Shown in pieces: positions 35,089-42,729 of a stretch of 64,000 nucleotides of DNA. Below the pieces are notes generated by a model. That model saw nothing but the letters and a program-made list of their open reading frames with translations. It was not told the DNA's origin and did no database searches. Each line of letters begins with the position of its first letter. Within the stretch, counting starts at the first letter, position 1. The DNA comes from DASQPR01 sp963724705 (GTDB lineage Bacteria > Actinomycetota > Actinomycetes > Mycobacteriales > Micromonosporaceae), in assembly GCA_963724705.1 (NCBI GenBank), contig CAVRVS010000001.1:372001-436000 (forward strand). Reading direction: 5' to 3'. A program made the position numbers and the translations under genes.

Positions 35089-35630
35089 GCCATCCGTCGC
35101 AACAGTGCCGTCGCACGATCCGGATCGAAATCGCGCTGATCGAAATCGCGGCCGTACCATTCGCGGATCTCGGCATGTTCCGGATGGCCGTGATCGGCGA
35201 TGGCGGCGAGGAAACGCTCGTAACCGTAGGTGCCACCGACGTCCTCGGGTGGGCAGGCACCCGCGCCGTCCAGGCACCACGGATACCGCTCGTCCGCGTC
35301 GGCGAGCAGCACGTCCTCGACGATCACGTGATGCTCCCACCAGTCGCCGAAGTCGTACGTATAGCCGAAACGATCGTCCTTGGCGACGACATCGTCGAGG
35401 CGGCTGTCGATCTCGTCTCGCATGTCCAGCAGACCGTCCGGATCCGGCTGGCCATACTGCACGGTGCCGATATCGAACGAGTGCAGGTGGCAGTCCTGCC
35501 AGCCCATCGCGAGCTGGATCACCCGGTGCACCCGATCGAGCGTGTAGGCCCCGGGTACGGCCACGCGGCGCCACACCGGCGGCGTCACGTCCGCGAGTGT
35601 GATCTTCAGGTAGTAAATCTGCCGCGCCAT
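35085..35630 (-). CDS. pRiA4b ORF-3-like protein
   Basis: This 181-residue protein belongs to the plasmid pRiA4b ORF-3 family. Hallmarks are LKITLADVTPPVWRRV near the start, LDRVHRVIQLAMGW, HLHSFDI, the YDFGDWWEHHV motif and a C-terminal CPPEDVGG...GYERFL segment. The biochemical role is unknown. The gene is coupled to the hydrolase downstream. Confidence 0.85.
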   Translation of the reverse strand: MARQIYYLKITLADVTPPVWRRVAVPGAYTLDRVHRVIQLAMGWQDCHLHSFDIGTVQYGQPDPDGLLDMRDEIDSRLDDVVAKDDRFGYTYDFGDWWEHHVIVEDVLLADADERYPWCLDGAGACPPEDVGGTYGYERFLAAIADHGHPEHAEIREWYGRDFDQRDFDPDRATALLRRMA

Positions 35631-35651
35631 CCGTACCCATCCTGCCGGGGC

Positions 35652-35831
35652 ATGACAACCTCGATGCCGCCCATTCTTGACGCACCGCGCGGCCAAGCGC
35701 AGGCTGAATTCGTGATCTGCCGCGCGTGTCGCGACAAGCGACATGACAAATGCCGAGGTCGATCCTGGTGCGACTGCCAACATCGGCCACCGGATCCGAC
35801 GCCTCCGGCAACCGGAGCGCCCGGCGAATGA
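35652..35831 (+). CDS. 59-residue Cys/His mini-protein (putative zinc knuckle)
   Basis: A short plus-strand frame ends 12 bases before the RibD-C gene, suggesting one operon. Its core is CRACRDKRHDKCRGRSWCDC followed by QH. That is a dense Cys-x2-Cys, His-x2-Cys and Cys-x-Cys-x-His arrangement suited to one or two zinc ions. Such dense spacing is unlikely in an accidental frame. The start at 35652 has only a weak GGGG box; a GTG at 35717 would still keep the core. The function is unknown. Confidence 0.55.
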   Translation: MTTSMPPILDAPRGQAQAEFVICRACRDKRHDKCRGRSWCDCQHRPPDPTPPATGAPGE

Positions 35832-35843
35832 TGTGATGGGCGG

Positions 35844-36590
35844 ATGCGCGCACTCGCGATCGACGACGGCCCAGCACTGGACACCGAGGCTCTCACGGCG
35901 GCGTACGCGCCCGATCGGGCCGTCCCGTGCCTACGCCTGAATTTCGTGTCCAGCGTCGACGGCGCGGCGACCGTGGACGGCAAGTCGGCGCCGCTCGGAA
36001 CCCCGGCCGACAAGCAGGTGTTCAGACTGCTCCGCCGGCTCTGCGACGGCCTGATCGTCGGAGCGGGCACGGTGCGCGACGAGAACTACCGTGCGATCCG
36101 GTCCGACGACGAGCAGCGCCACTGGCGCATCGACCACGGGCTCCAACCGCACCCCCGACTCGTGATCGTGTCGTCGCGACTGGACCTCGATCCGTCCGCC
36201 GCCGTGTTCACCGACGCACCCGTACGTCCGATCGTCGTCACCCACCGAGGCTCCAAGGACGCGCGCGAGGCGTTGGCGGAGGTCGCTGACGTGATCGTGC
36301 ACGGCGTCGACGAGGTGGACCTGGCCGGCGCCGTCGGCGAGCTGCGCGAGGCGTACGCATTGGACCAGCTGTTGAGCGAGGGCGGCCCGCACCTGTTCGC
36401 GAGCCTGTATGCCGCGGATCTCGTCGATGAGCTGTGCCTGACGCTGTCGCCGCGGCTGGCCGGACCGGGGGCGGACCGGATCATCGTCGGTGACCGCGGC
36501 GCCGACACGCCACCCACGACGCCGATGCGGCTACACCACGCGATCGCCGCGGACAGCGCGTTGCTGCTGCGGTACGTGCGCGCGGACTGA
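35844..36590 (+). CDS. RibD C-terminal/DHFR-like reductase
   Basis: This 248-residue protein matches the reductase domain of riboflavin biosynthesis (RibD_C), which uses NADPH in a dihydrofolate-reductase-like fold. Seen: RLNFVSSVDGAATVDGKS near residue 31, DGLIVGAGTVRDENY, and LLSEGGPHLFASL near residue 178. No deaminase domain is attached and no other riboflavin genes are nearby. It could serve in riboflavin synthesis or in another pterin-like reduction. Confidence 0.85.
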   Translation: MRALAIDDGPALDTEALTAAYAPDRAVPCLRLNFVSSVDGAATVDGKSAPLGTPADKQVFRLLRRLCDGLIVGAGTVRDENYRAIRSDDEQRHWRIDHGLQPHPRLVIVSSRLDLDPSAAVFTDAPVRPIVVTHRGSKDAREALAEVADVIVHGVDEVDLAGAVGELREAYALDQLLSEGGPHLFASLYAADLVDELCLTLSPRLAGPGADRIIVGDRGADTPPTTPMRLHHAIAADSALLLRYVRAD

Positions 36591-36635
36591 CCGTCGCCGG
36601 AGGCTGGGAATCCGATCCGGCATACCTCCACGCGC

Positions 36636-36929
36636 TTAGCGCAGAGCGCTCCAGGCAACGAAACCCAGAAATATAACGACGGCGACGAAGAACAGGCTGA
36701 TCATCAACAGCGCAACCCTGGACCACCGTGTCTGAGCGATGAGCTGCGGCCGGACGATCGGCGCCGGCTGACTGACCGTACGCAGGACGCTCATCGGCAC
36801 GAGGTCGTCGTGAAGATACCGACCGACCGGCTGCCCGTTAGGTCGCCGCAGGGACCGCCGCGACGCCCGTCGTGCCATCCTCGCGCGCCGCCGAACCGCT
36901 CGTCGAGCCGCTGCCTCCGAACCCGGCAT
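36636..36929 (-). CDS. Small basic single-pass membrane protein
   Basis: A 97-residue frame has an Arg-rich N-terminal half (RRAVRRRARMARRASRRSLR) and one strongly hydrophobic C-terminal segment (RVALLMISLFFVAVVIFLGF). The positive-inside rule places the N-terminus in the cytoplasm. The start is an ATG behind CCTGGAG. The open frame runs much further upstream, but that part is antisense to the HerA gene and is not coding. Family unknown. Confidence 0.5.
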   Translation of the reverse strand: MPGSEAAARRAVRRRARMARRASRRSLRRPNGQPVGRYLHDDLVPMSVLRTVSQPAPIVRPQLIAQTRWSRVALLMISLFFVAVVIFLGFVAWSALR

Positions 36930-37223
36930 AACTCCAGGATGCTCCGAGGCAACCTCATCGGAGGACGCAACCTCTTTGGACGACACCGCCCGTCCGGACA
37001 ATGCGGTCGCTGGCACCGTTCCGTACCGCCGGAATTGCGTCTTTCGCCCGGAAACCGGACCCCGCGCGATGAACCTCACGCGCGACGCGCGGCGCGCGCC
37101 CGTGCCCGGACCGCCGTCATGGGGCACGATGTCACGGATGCGTACAGACGATCGAGAGATCATGTCCGGTCCGGTGCCACGCGAGGCGTCGGGCAAACGC
37201 ATCTCCAGCGAGGGGGTTCGCGG

Positions 37224-39002
37224 ATGAATGAGCCGGTCGGACGCGTGCTCGGTACGGCCGACGCGACGCCGCTGCAGTTCTGGGTGGCCGTGACGCCCGG
37301 GTCGTACCTGCAGCTCGATGACGTCGTCATCACCCACCGCGACGTGCCGGGTCGACAGCCGGTCGCGATCTCCGGCGTGGTCACCCAGGTACGCGCTCGA
37401 CACGAGGGTGCCGAATTCGAGTCTGACGTGTTCGCGATCGCCGAGGGCACGCTGCCGGCCCACGTCCAAGAGGCGGCCGAGGTCACCACTACCCGGGTCG
37501 AGCCCGAGGTGTACGTCCCGCCGGCCCCCGGAGCGCTCGTCCATCGGGCCGCCGGCGACGAGCGCAACGCGGCGCTCTACTTCGACCGGATGGAAAAGCG
37601 CATCCCGATCGGGACCGGCCGCGACGGCGAGCCGCTCTATTTGAACGCCGAGTTCCTCGACGGTTCGCGCGGGGCGCACGTGTCGATCTCCGGCATCTCC
37701 GGCGTGGCGACCAAGACGAGCTTCGCCACGTTCCTGCTCTACAGCACGTTCCGGTCCGGCGTGCTCGGCGGCGAGGCGGCCAACACGAAGGCGCTGATCT
37801 TCAACGTCAAGGGCGAGGACCTGCTGTTCCTCGACCATCCGAACACGCGGCTCGACGAGCCGACGATCGCGGCGTACGCGAAGCTCGGCCTCGCCGCCGG
37901 CGCGTTCCCGGACGTGGCCGTCTACGCCCCGCCCCGCGCCGGCGACACGTCGGGTACCCCGGACGTGTCCAGCCGCCTGGCCGGCGTCGACACGTTCTAC
38001 TGGACGCTGGCCGAGTTCTGCGCCGACCGGCTGATGCCGTACGTGTTCGCCGACGCCGACGACGAGAAGCAGCAGTACACGATGGTCGTCCACGCCGTGA
38101 CCGCCTACCTGGCCCGAGCCGCGCAGCCGGCCGACGGCGGTGTGACGATCGACGGCACGCGCCTGGGCAGTTACGCCGATCTCGTCGACTACGTCGTCGC
38201 GGCGCTCTCCGACGACGCCACCCGGATGCTCTGGGCCGGTACGGCGGTCGGCCTCGGCACGATCAACGCGTTCGCTCGCCGGCTCATCGGCTCCAAAAAG
38301 GATCTGGCCCGATTGATCCGGGGCGACCTGCCGACCCGGCGCGCGCACGCGATCAACACCGCCGAATCGGCCCAGGTGACGGTCGTCGACCTGCACAATC
38401 TGGCCGATCGTGCCCAACGCTTCGTCGTCGGCGTCACGCTACGCACCGAATTCGAGCGCAAGGAGAAGGCCGGTACGGCCAAGCCACTGCTGTTCGTGGT
38501 GCTGGACGAGCTGAACAAGTACGCGCCACGGGACGGCAGCTCCCCGATCAAGGAAGTCCTGCTCGACATCGCCGAACGTGGCCGTTCCCTCGGCGTCGTG
38601 CTGATCGGCGCCCAGCAGACGGCGTCCGAGGTCGAGCGCCGGATCGTGGCGAACTCGGCGGTCCGGGTCGTCGGCCGTCTCGACCCGGCCGAGGCGTCCC
38701 GCCCCGAGTACGGCTTCCTTCCGCCCGCCCAGCGCGCCCGCGCCCTGATCGCCAAGCCGGGCACCATGTTCGTCGGCCAGCCGGAGATCCCCGTACCGCT
38801 GGTGGTCGAATTCCCTTTCCCGGCCTGGGCCACGCGCCCGGCGGAGGCGGGAGCGGCACCGAACGCGACGCTGCGCTCGATAACCCAGGCGGTCGATCCG
38901 TTCGACGTCATGGCCGGCGATCGTACGGGTGAGCTGGCCGGGGCGCGCGGTGGCCGGCTCGGCAACGGCGCGAGCCTGTCCGACGACGACATCCCGTTCT
39001 GA
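37224..39002 (+). CDS. herA: HerA-type hexameric ATPase (DNA end-resection motor)
   Basis: This 592-residue protein has an N-terminal HAS-barrel-like domain (about residues 1-60), then a FtsK/HerA-type ATPase core. A Walker-B-like LLFVVLDELNK lies near residue 425, and AERGRSLGVVLIGAQQTASEVE shows the sensor region. The phosphate loop is unusual: GISGVATKTS at residues 157-166 has Thr, not Gly, before the Lys. HerA of archaea and Deinococcus is a hexameric translocase that drives the NurA nuclease. Here it heads an operon with sbcD, sbcC and a NurA-like gene. The start follows GAGGGGGTTCGCGG. The open frame continues upstream of 37224 but without coding character. Confidence 0.85.
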   Translation: MNEPVGRVLGTADATPLQFWVAVTPGSYLQLDDVVITHRDVPGRQPVAISGVVTQVRARHEGAEFESDVFAIAEGTLPAHVQEAAEVTTTRVEPEVYVPPAPGALVHRAAGDERNAALYFDRMEKRIPIGTGRDGEPLYLNAEFLDGSRGAHVSISGISGVATKTSFATFLLYSTFRSGVLGGEAANTKALIFNVKGEDLLFLDHPNTRLDEPTIAAYAKLGLAAGAFPDVAVYAPPRAGDTSGTPDVSSRLAGVDTFYWTLAEFCADRLMPYVFADADDEKQQYTMVVHAVTAYLARAAQPADGGVTIDGTRLGSYADLVDYVVAALSDDATRMLWAGTAVGLGTINAFARRLIGSKKDLARLIRGDLPTRRAHAINTAESAQVTVVDLHNLADRAQRFVVGVTLRTEFERKEKAGTAKPLLFVVLDELNKYAPRDGSSPIKEVLLDIAERGRSLGVVLIGAQQTASEVERRIVANSAVRVVGRLDPAEASRPEYGFLPPAQRARALIAKPGTMFVGQPEIPVPLVVEFPFPAWATRPAEAGAAPNATLRSITQAVDPFDVMAGDRTGELAGARGGRLGNGASLSDDDIPF

Positions 39003-39063
39003 TGGCCGGCCACGCCGGTGCGCGGACCGCGAGCCTACCGACCACGCTGAAGGAGCCGGCTAC

Positions 39064-40254
39064 GTGAAGATCCTGCACACGTCCGACTGGCACGTCGGCA
39101 AGGTGCTCAAGGGCCGTTCGCGCACGGACGAGCACATCGCCGTGCTGGCCGATGTCGTCCGCATCGCGCAGACCGAGCAGCCCGATCTCGTCATCGTGGC
39201 CGGCGACCTGTTCGACACGGCCGCGCCGTCGCCGGATGCGAAGCGCATCGTCACCCGGGCGCTGTCGGCGTTGCGGGCGACCGGCGCCGACGTCATCGCG
39301 ATCGGCGGCAATCACGACAATGGCGCCGAACTCGACGCCCTGCGCGCCTGGGCCGAGGCAGCCGGCGTGACCCTGCGCGGCACGGTGCGCGACCGGGCCG
39401 CCGATCACATCGTCACCGGGACGACCGCGGGGGGCGAGGCGTGGCGGGTGGTCGCGCTTCCGTTCCTGAGCCAGCGGTACGCGATTCACGCGACCGAGAT
39501 GTTCGCACTGACCGCGGCCGAGGCGAATCAGACGTACGCCGACCACATCGGGCGGCTGATTGCGGCACTGACGGCCGGCCAGTCCGCCGAGACGGTCAAC
39601 ATCGTCACCGCTCACCTGACCGTGGTCGGCGCGAAACTCGGCGGCGGCGAACGGGACGCACACACAATCCAGTCGTACGCGGTGCCGTCGACGGTGTTCC
39701 CGGCGAGCACGAATTACGTTGCCCTCGGGCATCTGCACCGCCGGCAAACCGTGGCCGGCCCGTGCCCCGTGCACTACAGCGGCTCACCACTCGCAGTCGA
39801 CTTCGGCGAGGAGGAGAACATGCCGTCGGTCACGATCGCCACGGTCGGCACGAGTGCCGCGGCGCGGACGAAGCACGTGCCGATCCCGTCGGCGCTGCCG
39901 CTGCGTACGGTCCGGGGCACGCTCGACGACCTCGGACGCGTCGACGCCACGGCACCGGGATGGCTGCGCGTGTACGTACGGGAGCGGCCCCGGGCCGGGC
40001 TGCGGGAAGCGGTCCAGGACATGCTGCCGAACGCGCTCGAGGTACGCATCGATCCCGACGTGCTGGCCGATCTCGACCCGGCCGGCGCGCGCGCACCCCG
40101 GCAGGTTGGCCGGACGGCGAGCGAACTGTTCACCGAGTACCTGACGTCGCAGGGCCACGCCGACACCGATGTCGCCGAGCTGTTCGACCGGTTACACGCC
40201 GAGGTCGAGTCGGCGCCGTCGCCGGCCGGGTTGCAGAACGCCGGGGCACGCTGA
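39064..40254 (+). CDS. sbcD: SbcD (Mre11-like) nuclease subunit
   Basis: SbcD is the manganese-dependent nuclease of the SbcCD complex that trims DNA ends and opens hairpins. All Mre11 phosphoesterase motifs are present: DWH (residues 8-10), GDLFD (47-51), GGNHD (81-85), TAHL with His184, and GHLH (222-225). The C-terminal part is the capping/SbcC-binding region. The GTG at 39064 is chosen because AAGGAG lies 9 bases before it and because homologues begin with KILHTSDWH. 396 residues. The stop overlaps the sbcC start (TGATG). Confidence 0.95.
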   Translation: MKILHTSDWHVGKVLKGRSRTDEHIAVLADVVRIAQTEQPDLVIVAGDLFDTAAPSPDAKRIVTRALSALRATGADVIAIGGNHDNGAELDALRAWAEAAGVTLRGTVRDRAADHIVTGTTAGGEAWRVVALPFLSQRYAIHATEMFALTAAEANQTYADHIGRLIAALTAGQSAETVNIVTAHLTVVGAKLGGGERDAHTIQSYAVPSTVFPASTNYVALGHLHRRQTVAGPCPVHYSGSPLAVDFGEEENMPSVTIATVGTSAAARTKHVPIPSALPLRTVRGTLDDLGRVDATAPGWLRVYVRERPRAGLREAVQDMLPNALEVRIDPDVLADLDPAGARAPRQVGRTASELFTEYLTSQGHADTDVAELFDRLHAEVESAPSPAGLQNAGAR

Positions 40255-42728
40255 TGCGGCCGCTACGCATCGACATGGCCGGCTTCGCGGCGTTCCGCGA
40301 ACCGACGACGGTCGACTTCACCGACGCGGATTTCTTCGCGCTGGTCGGACCGACGGGTTCGGGCAAGTCGACCGTGCTCGACGCGATCTGCTTCGCGCTC
40401 TACGGCACCGTCCCGCGCTGGAACGACCGGCGCGCGATTGCGAACGCGCTCGCCCCTTCCACTGCCGAGGCCCGCGTACGGCTCATCTTCGAGTCGGCCG
40501 GCCGCCGGTATGCCGCGACCCGGGTGGTCCGCCGCGACGGCAAGGGTCGCGTGACCACGAGCCATGCCGGGCTCGAACTGCTCCCCCAGGGTTTCGACCT
40601 CGGTCGCCTTGACACCGGACTCGACGCCGGCGACCTCGGCGACCCGCTGGCCGGCACGCCGGCCGAAATGGACGCCGCGGTGCTGGACGCCGTCGGTCTC
40701 CCCTTCGAGCAGTTCACCAGTTGCGTCGTGCTGCCGCAGGGTCAGTTCGCCGAGTTCCTGCACGCCAAGCCGGCCGTACGCCAGCAGATCCTGGTCAACC
40801 TGCTGGGGCTGTCGGTCTACGAGAAGGTACGCGAGCAGGCCACCAACCTCGCGGCCGAGGCCGACGCCCACCTGTCCGCGACCGATCGTCAACTCACCGA
40901 GCTTGCCGACGCCGACGATGCGGTCGCCGCAGCTGCGGCTCGTCTGGCCGAGTTGGAGCGGCTCGCCGCCGACGTCGATAAGGCCGTACCGGCGCTGGAG
41001 AAAGCGCGACTGGGCGAGGAGTCGGCGCGGGCGGCGCTGGCCACGCTCGACGGCGAGTTGCGGACGCTCAGCCGGATCGCGGCACCCGGCGACGCGGTCG
41101 CCGTGGCCGCGGCGGCGACGTCTGCTCGGGAGGCACTGCACGACGCGACGGCGCGCGTGCTGGCGGCCGAGGAGCGCGAGGAGAAGCTGCGCGACGAGCT
41201 GCTCAACGCCGGTGACGCGGCCGAGTTGCGGCGGCTGATCGACGCGCACGGCGAACGCGCGCAACTCATCGACGAGGCCGGCAGCATCGCCGCCATGGTG
41301 GCGACCGCAGCCGCCGAGCACGAGAAGTCAGCGGCGGCGCTTGTCGCGGCGGCCGAGGCCGCCGACCGGGCAATCGCGCGGGTCCACACGGCCGAAGCCG
41401 AGGTCGAGGCGGCCCGGACGGCGGACCGCGCGGCGACGTTGCGCCCACACCTGGTTGCCGGTGAACCGTGCCCGGTGTGCGAGCAGGTCGTGGTCAGCGT
41501 TCCCGCGTTGCCGCCGGCACCGCGCCTGGCCGCGGCCAGTACGACGCTCGAGAAAGCCCAGCGAGCCGCCCAACAAGCCGCGAACGACGTGAAGACGCGC
41601 GACCGGGCCGCCCGCGATCTCGACCGCCAGCTCGCCGCCGTCGAGGCCCACCGCGACCAGCTGGCCGCCCGGCTGAGCGACCTCGACGTACGGCTGGCCG
41701 ACGCGCCCGGGCCGGCGAGTCTGCGCGACGAACTGCAGGCGATCGGCGCGCTTGGGCGCCAGGTCGATGAGGCGACGGCCGGCGTACGGTCGGCCCGCGA
41801 GGCGAACCGGCGGGCGGCCGCCGACGCGAAGCGCGCCGAGGAACGGGTGCAGGCAGCCTGGCGTACGTTCGACGGCGCGCGCGATGGCGTAGCCGCGTTC
41901 GGTCCACCGCCGGCCGATCGCTCCGATCTTGCCGTCGCCTGGGCCACGCTCACCGATTGGGCGGCGGGTCAGTCGGCATCCCGCGCCGGACGCCGGGACG
42001 ACGTGGTCGCGACCGCGCAGTCCGCGAGCGCGTCGGTCATCGCGGCCGAGTCGGCGATCGTCGCGATGTTCGAGGCGGCCGAGATCTCCTCCGTCGCCGG
42101 GACCGACCACGTTCGGATCGCGACGGTCGCGGTCGAACAAGCCCGGGCGGCCCATGCCCGGCACGCGGAACGGCAGGCGCAGGCCGAGGCGCTCCGCGCG
42201 GCGCGGGCCGGCCACGAGCACGACGGCCGGGTCGCCCGCGCCCTGGCTCAACACCTGCGCGCGAACAATTTCGAGCGCTGGCTACTGGCCGAGGCGCTGG
42301 ACACGCTCGTCGACGGCGCATCGCGGATCCTGCGCGAGCTGTCCGGCGGCCAGTACGACCTCGGCCACGACAAGGGCGAGTTCTACGTCGTCGACCACCA
42401 TGACGCCGCGCTGCGACGCCCGGTGCGTACGTTGTCCGGCGGTGAGACGTTCCAGGCGTCGCTGGCCCTGGCGCTGGCGCTGGCCGAGCAGCTCGCCGGC
42501 CTGTCGACGAACGCGGCGAGCCTGGAGTCGATCGTGCTCGACGAGGGCTTCGGCACCCTTGACGCGGCCACCCTCGACGCGGTCGCGGCCACGCTGGAGA
42601 ACCTGGCCGCGCGTGGAGACCGTACGGTTGGCGTCGTGACACACGTGGCTGCCCTCGCCGACCGGATCCCGGTCCGCTTCGAGGTCAGCAAGAACGCCCG
42701 GACCGCGTCCATCGTGCGGGTCGGCTGA
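40254..42728 (+). CDS. sbcC: SbcC (Rad50-like) SMC-family ATPase subunit
   Basis: SbcC forms the ATPase head and long coiled-coil arms of SbcCD. The Walker A loop GPTGSGKST is at residues 32-40. About 700 Ala/Glu/Arg-rich residues of coiled coil follow, interrupted near residue 407 by the zinc hook CPVC. The ABC signature LSGGETFQASLALALA is near residue 727 and Walker B SIVLDEGFGTLD near 758. 824 residues is somewhat short but within range. It overlaps sbcD by one base and is followed one base later by the NurA-glycosylase gene, so the subunits are made together. Confidence 0.95.
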   Translation: MRPLRIDMAGFAAFREPTTVDFTDADFFALVGPTGSGKSTVLDAICFALYGTVPRWNDRRAIANALAPSTAEARVRLIFESAGRRYAATRVVRRDGKGRVTTSHAGLELLPQGFDLGRLDTGLDAGDLGDPLAGTPAEMDAAVLDAVGLPFEQFTSCVVLPQGQFAEFLHAKPAVRQQILVNLLGLSVYEKVREQATNLAAEADAHLSATDRQLTELADADDAVAAAAARLAELERLAADVDKAVPALEKARLGEESARAALATLDGELRTLSRIAAPGDAVAVAAAATSAREALHDATARVLAAEEREEKLRDELLNAGDAAELRRLIDAHGERAQLIDEAGSIAAMVATAAAEHEKSAAALVAAAEAADRAIARVHTAEAEVEAARTADRAATLRPHLVAGEPCPVCEQVVVSVPALPPAPRLAAASTTLEKAQRAAQQAANDVKTRDRAARDLDRQLAAVEAHRDQLAARLSDLDVRLADAPGPASLRDELQAIGALGRQVDEATAGVRSAREANRRAAADAKRAEERVQAAWRTFDGARDGVAAFGPPPADRSDLAVAWATLTDWAAGQSASRAGRRDDVVATAQSASASVIAAESAIVAMFEAAEISSVAGTDHVRIATVAVEQARAAHARHAERQAQAEALRAARAGHEHDGRVARALAQHLRANNFERWLLAEALDTLVDGASRILRELSGGQYDLGHDKGEFYVVDHHDAALRRPVRTLSGGETFQASLALALALAEQLAGLSTNAASLESIVLDEGFGTLDAATLDAVAATLENLAARGDRTVGVVTHVAALADRIPVRFEVSKNARTASIVRVG

Positions 42729-42729
42729 C

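Noticed and set aside
35089..35877. Long frame upstream of the small alpha/beta hydrolase
   Set aside because: It is a shadow of the pRiA4b ORF-3-like gene; the ATGA overlap at 35088 marks the real start.
36930..38417. Upstream extension of the small membrane protein gene to a 593-residue minus-strand frame
   Set aside because: It is antisense to the HerA gene, which has clear domains; only the last 97 residues look like a protein.
39441..40253. Upstream extension of the sbcC frame
   Set aside because: It lies inside sbcD in another frame and lacks coding character; SbcC proteins begin with the MRPLRIDMAGF-type strand at 40254.
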